DNA of 64,000 bases from Alphaproteobacteria bacterium. Its GTDB lineage: Bacteria; Pseudomonadota; Alphaproteobacteria; Elsterales; Elsteraceae. Where the stretch lies: assembly GCA_004292755.1 (NCBI GenBank), contig RDXE01000024.1, forward strand, positions 178,071 through 242,070. Direction: 5' to 3'. A model generated the notes under the pieces. That model was not told where the DNA came from. It searched no databases and worked only from the letters and a program-made list of their open reading frames with translations. Both the position numbers and the translations under genes were made by a program. Below are positions 8,810 to 16,495 of this stretch, in pieces. The stretch's first letter is position 1. Every line of letters starts with the position of its first letter.

Positions 8810-9352
8810 ATGGCAGAGATCAGTGTATCCGCAACTCCGATGGTTGGCCACATCGTCCAAGTGGGACCGACTCGGCCTGGTGCTGGCGAACTGGGCCGGA
8901 TCGCAACCGTGCCGGTGGAACTGCCCTTCGGGCGGGGTCGGGCGCTCTACTACCGCATCCTGGTGGAGAGCGAGACGCCGATTCCTGGCGCGCCGGTCAG
9001 CCGGGAGGAATTGGACCCGACGCGCGTCGGTTTTGACCCAACGGCCCTGCGCGACCCCTCTGACCCGCGCCAGCGGTCGCGCGACCTTCTGCCCGCCCGC
9101 GGGGGTGAAGCTGGGACACTGGCGCCTGAGACCGCCTCTGAGTTGTTCCGTCTGCGACTGGAAGAGGCGCTGGACCCAGCGCCGTCAACTGATCCAACCG
9201 ATGCCACCAGTGCCGCCAACGGCACCACGCCGGTGTCGCAGGTGTTTGACCGTTTGATCGCCAGTGCCCGCAGCTTGTTCGGCTTTGCCCCGGATACCGC
9301 CGGGGTTAGCACACCGCCAGCCCGTGGTGCGCTGGTGGATCAGCGGGTCTAA
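8810..9352 (+). CDS. Hypothetical protein
   Basis: 180 residues from ATG 8810 (a TTG at 8786 is an alternative). No family recognised. The N-terminal half is beta-like (HIVQVGPTRPG, RIATVPVELPFGRGRALYYRILVESE). The middle is proline- and arginine-rich and the C-terminus has a helical FDRLIASARSLFGF. No signal peptide or membrane helix. The frame is supported by natural amino-acid composition while the two overlapping frames give arginine/tryptophan-rich strings. It lies between rph and hrcA, divergent to rph. Confidence 0.55.
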   Translation: MAEISVSATPMVGHIVQVGPTRPGAGELGRIATVPVELPFGRGRALYYRILVESETPIPGAPVSREELDPTRVGFDPTALRDPSDPRQRSRDLLPARGGEAGTLAPETASELFRLRLEEALDPAPSTDPTDATSAANGTTPVSQVFDRLIASARSLFGFAPDTAGVSTPPARGALVDQRV

Positions 9353-9662
9353 CCACTGCCTGGATCGGCGATGCAGCCCATGGTGTGCCAATAGCGCACG
9401 GATGGTGATTGACGCAGACCGGGTGCCAGCCTAGTGGTCTTGGGTGATGCGCTGCATGTCGGGTGGATCATTCCAGACGGCTTGCCCCGTCCGGCTTGAC
9501 CCGCAAGGCATTGGTTTTGTGGACTGTTTGCCAAAGTGCTGGGGGATCCCGGCGCCTTCTTCAGACCCTGCGGCGCGTCATGACAGCGACCACCCAAAAA
9601 AAGCGTTCTGGCGCGATCCTGACGCCTGGACGCAATGGGATCGAGCCACTAGGTGACAGAGC
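9353..9662. other. 310-base gap before hrcA, nothing supportable
   Basis: I looked for a CIRCE inverted repeat (TTAGCACTC-N9-GAGTGCTAA) and for a sigma32-type promoter and found neither. A short imperfect hairpin near 9476-9491 is all I can see. The hrcA promoter must lie here but I cannot place it. Confidence 0.5.
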
Positions 9663-10697
9663 ATGATCCCGGAACTGAACGAGCGTAGCCGCGAAATCTT
9701 CCGCCATTTGGTGGAAGCGTTCATGGAGAGTGGGGAGCCGGTCGGCTCGCGCACGCTCTCGCGCCGCTTGTCGCAGCACCTGTCGCCCGCGACGATCCGC
9801 AACGTGATGGCAGACTTGGTCGATGCCGGCTTGCTGGAGCAGCCGCATACCTCTGCCGGGCGGGTACCAACGGATCGCGGCTTGCGGCTGTTTGTGGACG
9901 GCCTGCTGGAAATCGGTGCCTTGAGCGAGGGGGAGCGCAAGGCGATTGAAGCCGAGTGCGCGGCCTCCGGTCGATCCTTCGGGCAGATGCTGGAGGCTGC
10001 GACCTCTGCCCTGTCCGGCCTGACCGGCTGCGCGGGTGTCGTGATGGCGCCACGACTGGAATCCTCGCTAAAGCACATCGAATTTGTGCCACTGGCACCT
10101 GGGCGGGCACTGGTTGTGCTGGTGACCGAGAATGGGGAGGTGGAGAACCGGCTGGTGGAACTGCCACCCGGCATTCCCGCGGCCAGTTTGGTCAGTGCCG
10201 GTAACTTCCTCACCGCGCGCCTGTCGGGCCGGACACTTGCCGAGGCGCGCGCCGACGTGATGGTGGAGATTGCGCAGGAGCGTGCGGAAATCGATGCGCT
10301 GGCCAGCAAAGTTGTTGCCGCAGGCTTGGCAACCTGGACGACGGTTGGCGGCGAAGGCACGCTGATTGTGCGTGGTCAGTCAAACCTGCTGGACGACGTG
10401 ACCGCCGTGGCCGACCTGGAGCGCATCCGTGCCTTGTTCCAGGCCCTGGAGGCGCGCGAAACCATGCTGCGACTTCTGGACGCCACTTCAACGGGCGAGG
10501 GAATCCGCATTTTCATCGGCGCCGAAAATCCGTTGTTCACCAATGCCGGTGCCTCGGTAATCATCGCGCCGTTCACCAACGCCCGCGAGCGGGTGGTGGG
10601 AGCGATTGGCGTGATCGGTCCAACGCGGTTGAACTACGCCCGGATCATTCCCATGGTCGACTACACCGCAAAGGTGATCGGCCGCTTGCTTCGCTAA
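9663..10697 (+). CDS. hrcA: Heat-inducible transcription repressor HrcA
   Basis: 344 residues. Winged helix at the N-terminus (MESGEPVGSRTLSRR..SPATIRNVMADLVDAGLLEQPHTSAGRVPTDRG) followed by the GAF-like HrcA dimerisation core. HrcA represses groESL and sometimes dnaK or grpE through CIRCE elements and is kept active by GroEL. It is followed 17 bases later by grpE. No CIRCE is visible upstream, so auto-regulation through CIRCE is not supported here. Confidence 0.96.
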   Translation: MIPELNERSREIFRHLVEAFMESGEPVGSRTLSRRLSQHLSPATIRNVMADLVDAGLLEQPHTSAGRVPTDRGLRLFVDGLLEIGALSEGERKAIEAECAASGRSFGQMLEAATSALSGLTGCAGVVMAPRLESSLKHIEFVPLAPGRALVVLVTENGEVENRLVELPPGIPAASLVSAGNFLTARLSGRTLAEARADVMVEIAQERAEIDALASKVVAAGLATWTTVGGEGTLIVRGQSNLLDDVTAVADLERIRALFQALEARETMLRLLDATSTGEGIRIFIGAENPLFTNAGASVIIAPFTNARERVVGAIGVIGPTRLNYARIIPMVDYTAKVIGRLLR

Positions 10698-10714
10698 ACT
10701 GATCGAGGACCCTG

Positions 10715-11308
10715 ATGACCGACACCCCTGAGGCGACTGCTGCTGCAACTGCCGCTGCTGCTGCCGGCTCCACTGCTCCTGACGCGACTGCACCTGAGGC
10801 TGCTGCAGTCGAGCGCATCGCTCAGTTGGAGGCCGAAGTGGCATCCATGAAGGACCAAGCCCTGCGCGCCCTGGCCGAGGCGGAGAACCTGCGCCGCCGG
10901 ACCGAGCGGGAGAAGGAAGATGCGCAGAAGTACGCCATCGCCCGCTTCGCCAAAGATCTTCTGTCGGTTGCCGACAATCTGCGCCGAGCCATCGACGCAG
11001 CTCCCGCCGAAGGTACCGATGAGGCGACCCGCAATCTGGTCGATGGCGTGGCCGCCACCGAGCGCGAATTGACGGCGGTGTTCGAGCGCTTTGGCGTGCG
11101 CAAGGTGGACCCCGCGGCGGGGGACCGGTTTGATCCAAACCTGCACGAAGCTCTATTCGAGATGCCGTCGGACGCGCATCCCGGTGGGTCGGTGTTGCAG
11201 GTGGTGCGCGCAGGCTACACCATCCATGATCGTCTGCTGCGCGCGGCCCAGGTGGGGGTTGCCAAGGCGGGTGAGGCACCGGTGCAGCGTGTTGACACCA
11301 CAGCCTAA
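10715..11308 (+). CDS. grpE: Nucleotide exchange factor GrpE
   Basis: 197 residues. An alanine-rich disordered start (about 1-30) leads into the long GrpE coiled coil (ERIAQLEAEVASMKDQALRALAEAENLRRRTEREKEDAQKYA) and ends in the beta domain with the family signature (HPGGSVLQVVRAGYTIHDRLLRAAQVGVAK). It releases ADP from DnaK and acts as a thermosensor. Probably co-transcribed with hrcA. Confidence 0.96.
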   Translation: MTDTPEATAAATAAAAAGSTAPDATAPEAAAVERIAQLEAEVASMKDQALRALAEAENLRRRTEREKEDAQKYAIARFAKDLLSVADNLRRAIDAAPAEGTDEATRNLVDGVAATERELTAVFERFGVRKVDPAAGDRFDPNLHEALFEMPSDAHPGGSVLQVVRAGYTIHDRLLRAAQVGVAKAGEAPVQRVDTTA

Positions 11309-11346
11309 CGGCTGACTGTAACCCATTGATTGGAATAGGGTGACGC

Positions 11347-13620
11347 GTGGATAGCCTGATCGGTGTGAGCCGTCTGGACCATTTGGCCGACATTTCCCGC
11401 CAGATTTGGGAGATGAAGTATCGGTTGAAGCAACCGGATGGCACACCGATTGATGCCGACATTCCAGCAACATGGCGGCGGGTGGCTGCTGCTCTGGCGG
11501 ACCCTGAACAGGACTCCGAGCGCTGGACGGCAGAGTTCTATCAGGCGCTGGACGGGTTTCGCTTCCTCCCCGCGGGGCGCATCCTGGCCGGGGCGGGAAC
11601 CGACCGCACCGTCACCCTGTTCAATTGCTTCGTCATGGGCCGCATCCCTGACAGCATGGCGGGGATTTTTGAAAGCCTGAAAGAGGCTGCCCTCACCCTG
11701 CAGCAGGGTGGCGGGATCGGGTATGACTTCTCCACCTTGCGGCCCAAGGGCGCGTTGGTGCGTGGAGTTGGCGCTGATGCTTCGGGTCCGCTGTCCTTCA
11801 TGGATGTGTGGGACAGCATGTGCCGCACCATCATGTCGGCAGGCGCGCGGCGTGGCGCGATGATGGCAACCATGCGCGCCGATCATCCTGACATCGAAGC
11901 CTTCGTTGACGCCAAGCGCGACCCAGGGCGACTGCGGAACTTCAACCTGTCAGTCCTGGTGCCCGACGCGTTTATGGCGGCTGTCGAGCAGGACGGACCC
12001 TGGGACCTTGTGTTTGACGGCGCAGTTTACCGCACGGTGCCTGCGCGGGCGCTGTGGGACCGGATCATGCAGGCCACCTACGATGTCGCCGAGCCGGGTG
12101 TGATCTTCATCGACAGGATCAATCAGCGCAACAATTTGTGGTATGTGGAACAAATCTACGCCACCAACCCATGCGGGGAGCAGCCGCTACCGCCCTATGG
12201 CGCGTGCCTGCTGGGGTCGATCAATCTGGCGGTGATGGTGCGACAGCCCTTCTCCGCTGACGCAGAGGTTAACCTGGCACTGATGCAGCGCACGGTCCGT
12301 CAGGCCGTGCGGATGATGGACAATGTGGTGGACGTCTCACGCTTTCCGCTGCCGCAGCAGCAGGCGGAGGCCAAGGCAAAGCGGCGCATTGGGCTTGGCA
12401 TCACGGGCTTGGCTGATGCCTTGATCCAGTGCGGAGTGCGCTATGGCTCCGACGCGGCAGTGGCGCTGACCGAGCAGTGGATGCAGGCGTTCCGGTTCGC
12501 TGCCTACGAAGCCTCGATCGATCTCGCGGCCGAGAAAGGCCCGTTCCCGCTGTTTGATCGCGACCAGTATCTGGCTGGACCCACCATTCGCGAGCTCGAG
12601 CCGGAGCTGCGCGAAGGGATCCGTCGCTATGGTATCCGCAATGCGCTGGTCACCTCGATTGCGCCGACCGGTACGATTTCGTTGATGGCAGACAACATCT
12701 CCTCCGGGTTGGAGCCAGTGTTTGCCTTCAGTTACAACCGCACCGTGACTCAGCGCGATGGTTCGAAGAAAACCGAGGAAGTGAGCGATGCTGCCCTGCG
12801 CCTCTACCGGCGCCTGAACGGGAGAGACGCTCCCTTAACCGATGCGTTTGTCGACGCCCAGACCTTGAGCCCGGCTGACCATGTGCGCATGCAGGCCGTT
12901 GTGCAGCGCTACATCGACAGTTCGATCTCCAAAACCATCAACTGCCCGGCCGATCTGGCGTTTGAGGCGTTCAAGGATGTGTATCGGTCTGCCTATCAAG
13001 CGGGCTGCAAGGGGTGCACCACCTATCGCCCCAATGCCGTGACGGGATCGGTGTTGTCGCTCTCTCCGCCGCCGCCGCCAGGGGCGCCAGTTGTGGCAGC
13101 GCCACCGACCGACCTCACCACCCCACCACCGCCGCGCCCAGAGGCGCTGGAGGGGGCGACCTACAAGATCAAATGGCCCGACAGCGATCACGCTATCTAC
13201 ATCACCATCAATGACTTGGTGGTGGAGGGGAAGCGGCGACCCTTTGAAATCTTCATCAACTCCAAGAACATGGAGCACTACGCCTGGACCGTGGCGCTCA
13301 CCCGCATGGTGTCAGCCGTGTTCCGCCGCGGTGGTGACGTCTCCTTCGTGTCTGAGGAACTGAAGGCCGTGTTCGACCCGCGCGGCGGCCAGTGGATGGC
13401 GGGCCGCTACGTACCATCGCTGCTGGCTGCGATTGGCGACGTGATCGAGCGCCATGTGCACCAATCAACAGCCCCCTCGGCCCCCAGCGCCAGCCTTCCC
13501 GACGGTGCCACCTTGCCCCCCGGCACCGCCCGCGCCTGTCCCAAATGCCACCAGCCCACTCTGATCCGTGCCGAAGGCTGCGACACCTGCCTCAGCTGCG
13601 GTTATGCCAAGTGTGGGTAG
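11347..13620 (+). CDS. nrdJ: Adenosylcobalamin-dependent ribonucleotide reductase (class II)
   Basis: 757 residues from GTG 11347. Substrate reduction pair C94 (TLFNCFV) and C287 (GACLLGSINLA), thiyl-radical cysteine C276 and E278 in NPCGEQ; the 11-residue spacing 276/287 equals that of the Thermotoga enzyme. Around residue 575 a proline-rich linker separates the barrel from a C-terminal region ending in a zinc-ribbon-like tail (C731, C734, C745, C748, C751, C756), whose cysteines re-reduce the active site. It makes deoxynucleotides with B12 and without oxygen or an NrdB partner. No cobalamin riboswitch fits in the 38-base gap after grpE. Its last 19 bases overlap the convergent pentapeptide/cyclase gene. 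Confidence 0.95.
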   Translation: MDSLIGVSRLDHLADISRQIWEMKYRLKQPDGTPIDADIPATWRRVAAALADPEQDSERWTAEFYQALDGFRFLPAGRILAGAGTDRTVTLFNCFVMGRIPDSMAGIFESLKEAALTLQQGGGIGYDFSTLRPKGALVRGVGADASGPLSFMDVWDSMCRTIMSAGARRGAMMATMRADHPDIEAFVDAKRDPGRLRNFNLSVLVPDAFMAAVEQDGPWDLVFDGAVYRTVPARALWDRIMQATYDVAEPGVIFIDRINQRNNLWYVEQIYATNPCGEQPLPPYGACLLGSINLAVMVRQPFSADAEVNLALMQRTVRQAVRMMDNVVDVSRFPLPQQQAEAKAKRRIGLGITGLADALIQCGVRYGSDAAVALTEQWMQAFRFAAYEASIDLAAEKGPFPLFDRDQYLAGPTIRELEPELREGIRRYGIRNALVTSIAPTGTISLMADNISSGLEPVFAFSYNRTVTQRDGSKKTEEVSDAALRLYRRLNGRDAPLTDAFVDAQTLSPADHVRMQAVVQRYIDSSISKTINCPADLAFEAFKDVYRSAYQAGCKGCTTYRPNAVTGSVLSLSPPPPPGAPVVAAPPTDLTTPPPPRPEALEGATYKIKWPDSDHAIYITINDLVVEGKRRPFEIFINSKNMEHYAWTVALTRMVSAVFRRGGDVSFVSEELKAVFDPRGGQWMAGRYVPSLLAAIGDVIERHVHQSTAPSAPSASLPDGATLPPGTARACPKCHQPTLIRAEGCDTCLSCGYAKCG

Positions 13621-15380
13621 GTTCCATCAAGTTTGTAGCAAAGAATCGGTGCGCCTTCTTCAATTTTCTTGGTCACACCGTCGACAGTTTCATTGAAAGA
13701 TTTTTTGGCTGTTATTTGGATTTTGGAAAATGTGTACTTTTCAAAGTGCTCTGCCTCATTCTTGATCTGACGGGTGACCACCACCTCGTCGGGGCGGGCG
13801 CTCGATTGGAGGCGGCAGGCTGAGACAAAGGCATCGCCTTGGTACTTGAGCGGTATCAGCTGATTCTGCTCCTCGTCCGGTTGTAGAAGAATCTCTCCTC
13901 GTGCAACACCGCAACGGGCATTTATTCCAGCACTTTTCAGTGTTTGCATGCCGTTGAACGCAAAGTCTAACGCGCACTCCATATGCCGGTTGGCGTGATT
14001 TGATGTTTCCGGCAGGCTGTTGGAATGATCCAGTGTTTCAGGAAAAATCTGGACGAACGAATCGCCTGCTGTGGATGGCGGAATGCAATCTGCGATGGCT
14101 GTTCCAACAGTTTTCCGTAGAATTTTCGCAAGCAACTGCATAAATTTCTGGCTTATTTCCCGACGACGCTGGAGATTCATTTTTGACCAAGAGACAATAT
14201 CAAACGCTACTACTACACCACGTTGCTTTCCTAAATTCTGATTCTGCTGCTCACAATATGCCCTAACTTGATCTATCATGAAGTTCAATTGGGTCTGCAA
14301 ATCTTTTTTCCCTTTGATTGCATCATTCAGCTTTTCAAACAAAGTCTTTGCTGTCGAACTCATGTCTTCAAATTGTGCAATTGGTATCTCTGCAGTCTCG
14401 GGTGTGGACGAGTCGGTGGCGGCTGTACTAGATGAGGACGGTGCTGCGGTCGAGGCATTGACGGCCTCAGACTTGACGGTGGAGGCACCCGCCGTTGACG
14501 AGTTGTCTGCGGAAGTCGGTCTGTCTGACGGTGCATGATCAATCTTAATCGTGTAAGTGGTGCTGGCCTGTTGTACATCAACCCCTTTGAGCGAAAACTG
14601 GTATTGTGGCTTCGTCTTATTCAACAATTCAATAACAGCCTCAACAGCAAGACTTGATAGGGCGTCTGCTTTCCCCTCCTTGTTCAGGGAAATCTCTGAG
14701 CGACTGTTCAGGCGCACATCAAGAGAAGCAGCACTGAAGGCCTCAAAGTCTTTTCCATCCCGTCCCACATAACAACCGGTTAATCTGATGTCCTTTATGT
14801 CCCAGTCCCTTGAATCGATGTTCCAGATTTTCGCAGAGTCCAGTCCGCTTCGTTCAAGTTTTGCTTTTCGAAGAGTTGCACCGCGGAGGTCTGCCTTCGA
14901 GAAGTTAGTCCCTGGAATGTTTGCCTCTTCGAAGTTAGCAAACACCAAACAAGACTCGCCAAAATCAAGCCCAGAGCCCGCGATTTTGGTAAAATTTCCG
15001 TCCCTGAAATCACACAAGCGAGCAGAGAGAACCGAGAAACGCGAATATGACATATCAAAGCCAATTGCACGGCAGTTTTCGAACGTGACATCTCCAAGCT
15101 GACAGTAAGACATTTTTGAGGAAGTGAGATTGCAGCCTTTGAACTTCAGTCTCTCAAAGCGGCAGAGCTGAAATTCAGCTTTCTCAAAACTGCTTGCGTT
15201 GAATGTTATATTCTGGAATAAGCATCTCTTGAACACGTAACCAGAAAAATTATTGGTGCTAGGCAAAAATTCCTGTCGAATACCAATGAAATCTTTATTC
15301 TTCAGAGTCTTCAGTGCTTGAGCCATGAAGGCGTTCCAAGACTCGGCGCTTGCCAGCGCCTTAATGATGGTATCTGACAT
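13602..15380 (-). CDS. Pentapeptide-repeat protein fused to class III nucleotide-cyclase-like domain
   Basis: 592 residues. After a helical start (1-40) comes a pentapeptide-repeat solenoid (~45-185; FSGYVFKRCLF, NFSKADLRGATLRKAKL), an unassigned alpha/beta stretch (~215-282), a Ser/Thr/Ala linker (~283-332), a helical segment (~335-385) and a class III cyclase-like domain (~386-590). Both metal aspartates are kept: D394 in VVAFDIVSWSKM and D440 in TAGDSFVQIF, 46 apart (about 44 in adenylyl cyclases). GINARCGVARGEI and YQGDAFVSACRLQ follow, with the transition-state arginine R523 but the usual Asn replaced. The adenine-selecting Lys four residues before D440 is Ser, so the base is unknown. 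The gene is AT-rich (21 G/C in 60 at 14281-14340; 45 in 60 at 15541-15600), which suggests horizontal transfer. No effector gene is adjacent. Catalysis is inferred. Confidence 0.85.
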   Translation of the reverse strand: MSDTIIKALASAESWNAFMAQALKTLKNKDFIGIRQEFLPSTNNFSGYVFKRCLFQNITFNASSFEKAEFQLCRFERLKFKGCNLTSSKMSYCQLGDVTFENCRAIGFDMSYSRFSVLSARLCDFRDGNFTKIAGSGLDFGESCLVFANFEEANIPGTNFSKADLRGATLRKAKLERSGLDSAKIWNIDSRDWDIKDIRLTGCYVGRDGKDFEAFSAASLDVRLNSRSEISLNKEGKADALSSLAVEAVIELLNKTKPQYQFSLKGVDVQQASTTYTIKIDHAPSDRPTSADNSSTAGASTVKSEAVNASTAAPSSSSTAATDSSTPETAEIPIAQFEDMSSTAKTLFEKLNDAIKGKKDLQTQLNFMIDQVRAYCEQQNQNLGKQRGVVVAFDIVSWSKMNLQRRREISQKFMQLLAKILRKTVGTAIADCIPPSTAGDSFVQIFPETLDHSNSLPETSNHANRHMECALDFAFNGMQTLKSAGINARCGVARGEILLQPDEEQNQLIPLKYQGDAFVSACRLQSSARPDEVVVTRQIKNEAEHFEKYTFSKIQITAKKSFNETVDGVTKKIEEGAPILCYKLDGTYPHLA

Positions 15381-15486
15381 TTAATTGATGCCCCGCCACG
15401 TTTGTGACCAAACTGTCAGATCGAAACAGCATTCAGTCAACACGAATTAATATACCTTTGAGATAAAATGTGCACACGAAAGGCGG

Positions 15487-16479
15487 TTAACGTGCACCCA
15501 GGGCGTAGTTTGGTCGCATCTGCCGCAAATACGCCAACCGGATCGCCGCCCGTCGGCGTGCGCGTTCGACGCTGGGGGTGCCGTCGGTCAGCCAGACTGC
15601 GTCTTGAAGGGCGGCGTGGATGCCAAAGCCGGACAGCGGGTCGTAGGCCATCGCGGCGTCGCCGATCGCGTGCCAACCATCGCCCTCGGTCGGGGAGGTG
15701 ATGCTGCCCGTGGCGCTGTGAGGTGGCAGCAGGGTGATGGTGTCAGGAGGGGTGAGGTGCCGCGCAATCAGGCTGGTCGCGGCCAGCTTGGCGCTCCACT
15801 GGTGTGGCGCGCGCCACACGGTGGCGGCCGCTTTGGCGGGCAGGTGCAGGCCAGCGATCACATCGCCATCGGGCAGGCGTGCCGCATACCACCAGCAGCC
15901 GTCAGCGACGCGCTCTACCAGCGTTCGAGTGGTGGTCATCGCCGTGTCGGGTGACCAGCGAGCATAGAGAGCCACTTGATCATCATCGCGCACCACGCGC
16001 GCACCCAACCGGCGGGCGAGCCAGGCGCGGCGGCCGGTCGCGTCGATCAGGTGACCGGCTTCCAGCGTCTCTCCCGCGGTCACCTGCCAACCAGCACCCC
16101 TGCGGCTGACCTCCATGGTGCGAGCCCGCACCATCACGGCGCCAGCAGCACGGGCTGCTGCGCGCAGATCGGCGTCAAACCGCGAGCGGTCCAGGCGCCA
16201 CGCCCGCCCATGGGGACTGGCGAAGAAGTCCGTCGGCACCACGCCGCGGTCGTCCCAGAGGGACAGTTGGCCCGGCACAGTCGTGTGCGGCGGGCCAAGC
16301 AATCGCCCGAGATCCAACTGGTGAAGCACCCTGGCACCACCCGGTGCCAGGGTCTCCCCCAGTTTAACCGCGCCATCCTCCACATCATCGATCATCACCA
16401 CCCGTTGGCCAGCACGGGCCAGCCCTAAGGCAGCGACAGCACCGGCGGGCCCGGCACCCAGGATCGCGGTATCGAACAT
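15487..16479 (-). CDS. lodB: LodB-type FAD-dependent maturation oxidoreductase
   Basis: 330 residues. N-terminal FAD-binding ILGAGPAG (6-13), the ADP-ribose strand ending in MIDD, and a GDAAMAYDPLSGFGIHAAL motif near residue 270, as in tryptophan-halogenase/LodB-like flavoproteins. It lies 16 bases downstream of a lodA-type oxidase gene on the same strand. LodB proteins are required for the post-translational making of the cysteine tryptophylquinone (CTQ) cofactor in their partner oxidase. A halogenase role is unlikely because the protein is short and paired with lodA. Role is inferred from pairing plus family. Confidence 0.85.
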   Translation of the reverse strand: MFDTAILGAGPAGAVAALGLARAGQRVVMIDDVEDGAVKLGETLAPGGARVLHQLDLGRLLGPPHTTVPGQLSLWDDRGVVPTDFFASPHGRAWRLDRSRFDADLRAAARAAGAVMVRARTMEVSRRGAGWQVTAGETLEAGHLIDATGRRAWLARRLGARVVRDDDQVALYARWSPDTAMTTTRTLVERVADGCWWYAARLPDGDVIAGLHLPAKAAATVWRAPHQWSAKLAATSLIARHLTPPDTITLLPPHSATGSITSPTEGDGWHAIGDAAMAYDPLSGFGIHAALQDAVWLTDGTPSVERARRRAAIRLAYLRQMRPNYALGAR

Positions 16480-16495
16480 GGCGCGGGTCGTCGGT

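Noticed and set aside
8706..9257. Alternative + frame over the hypothetical gene at 8810
   Set aside because: Strongly Arg/Trp/Cys-rich; the frame from 8810 has natural composition.
9353..9662. CIRCE element upstream of hrcA
   Set aside because: No inverted GCACTC/GAGTGC pair with a nine-base spacer is present.
11309..11346. Cobalamin riboswitch ahead of the B12-dependent reductase
   Set aside because: The gap is only 38 bases and grpE precedes it; a B12 box cannot fit.
13602..15380. Complete Pycsar defence operon
   Set aside because: No TIR- or membrane-effector gene lies beside the cyclase; flanks are nrdJ and lodB. Only the cyclase-like half is supported.
15435..15440. TTGACT (minus strand) as -35 of the cyclase gene
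   Set aside because: No acceptable -10 at 16-18 bases; kept only as a possibility.
15487..16479. Tryptophan halogenase
   Set aside because: The flavoprotein fold matches, but the length of 330 residues and pairing with lodA fit LodB better.
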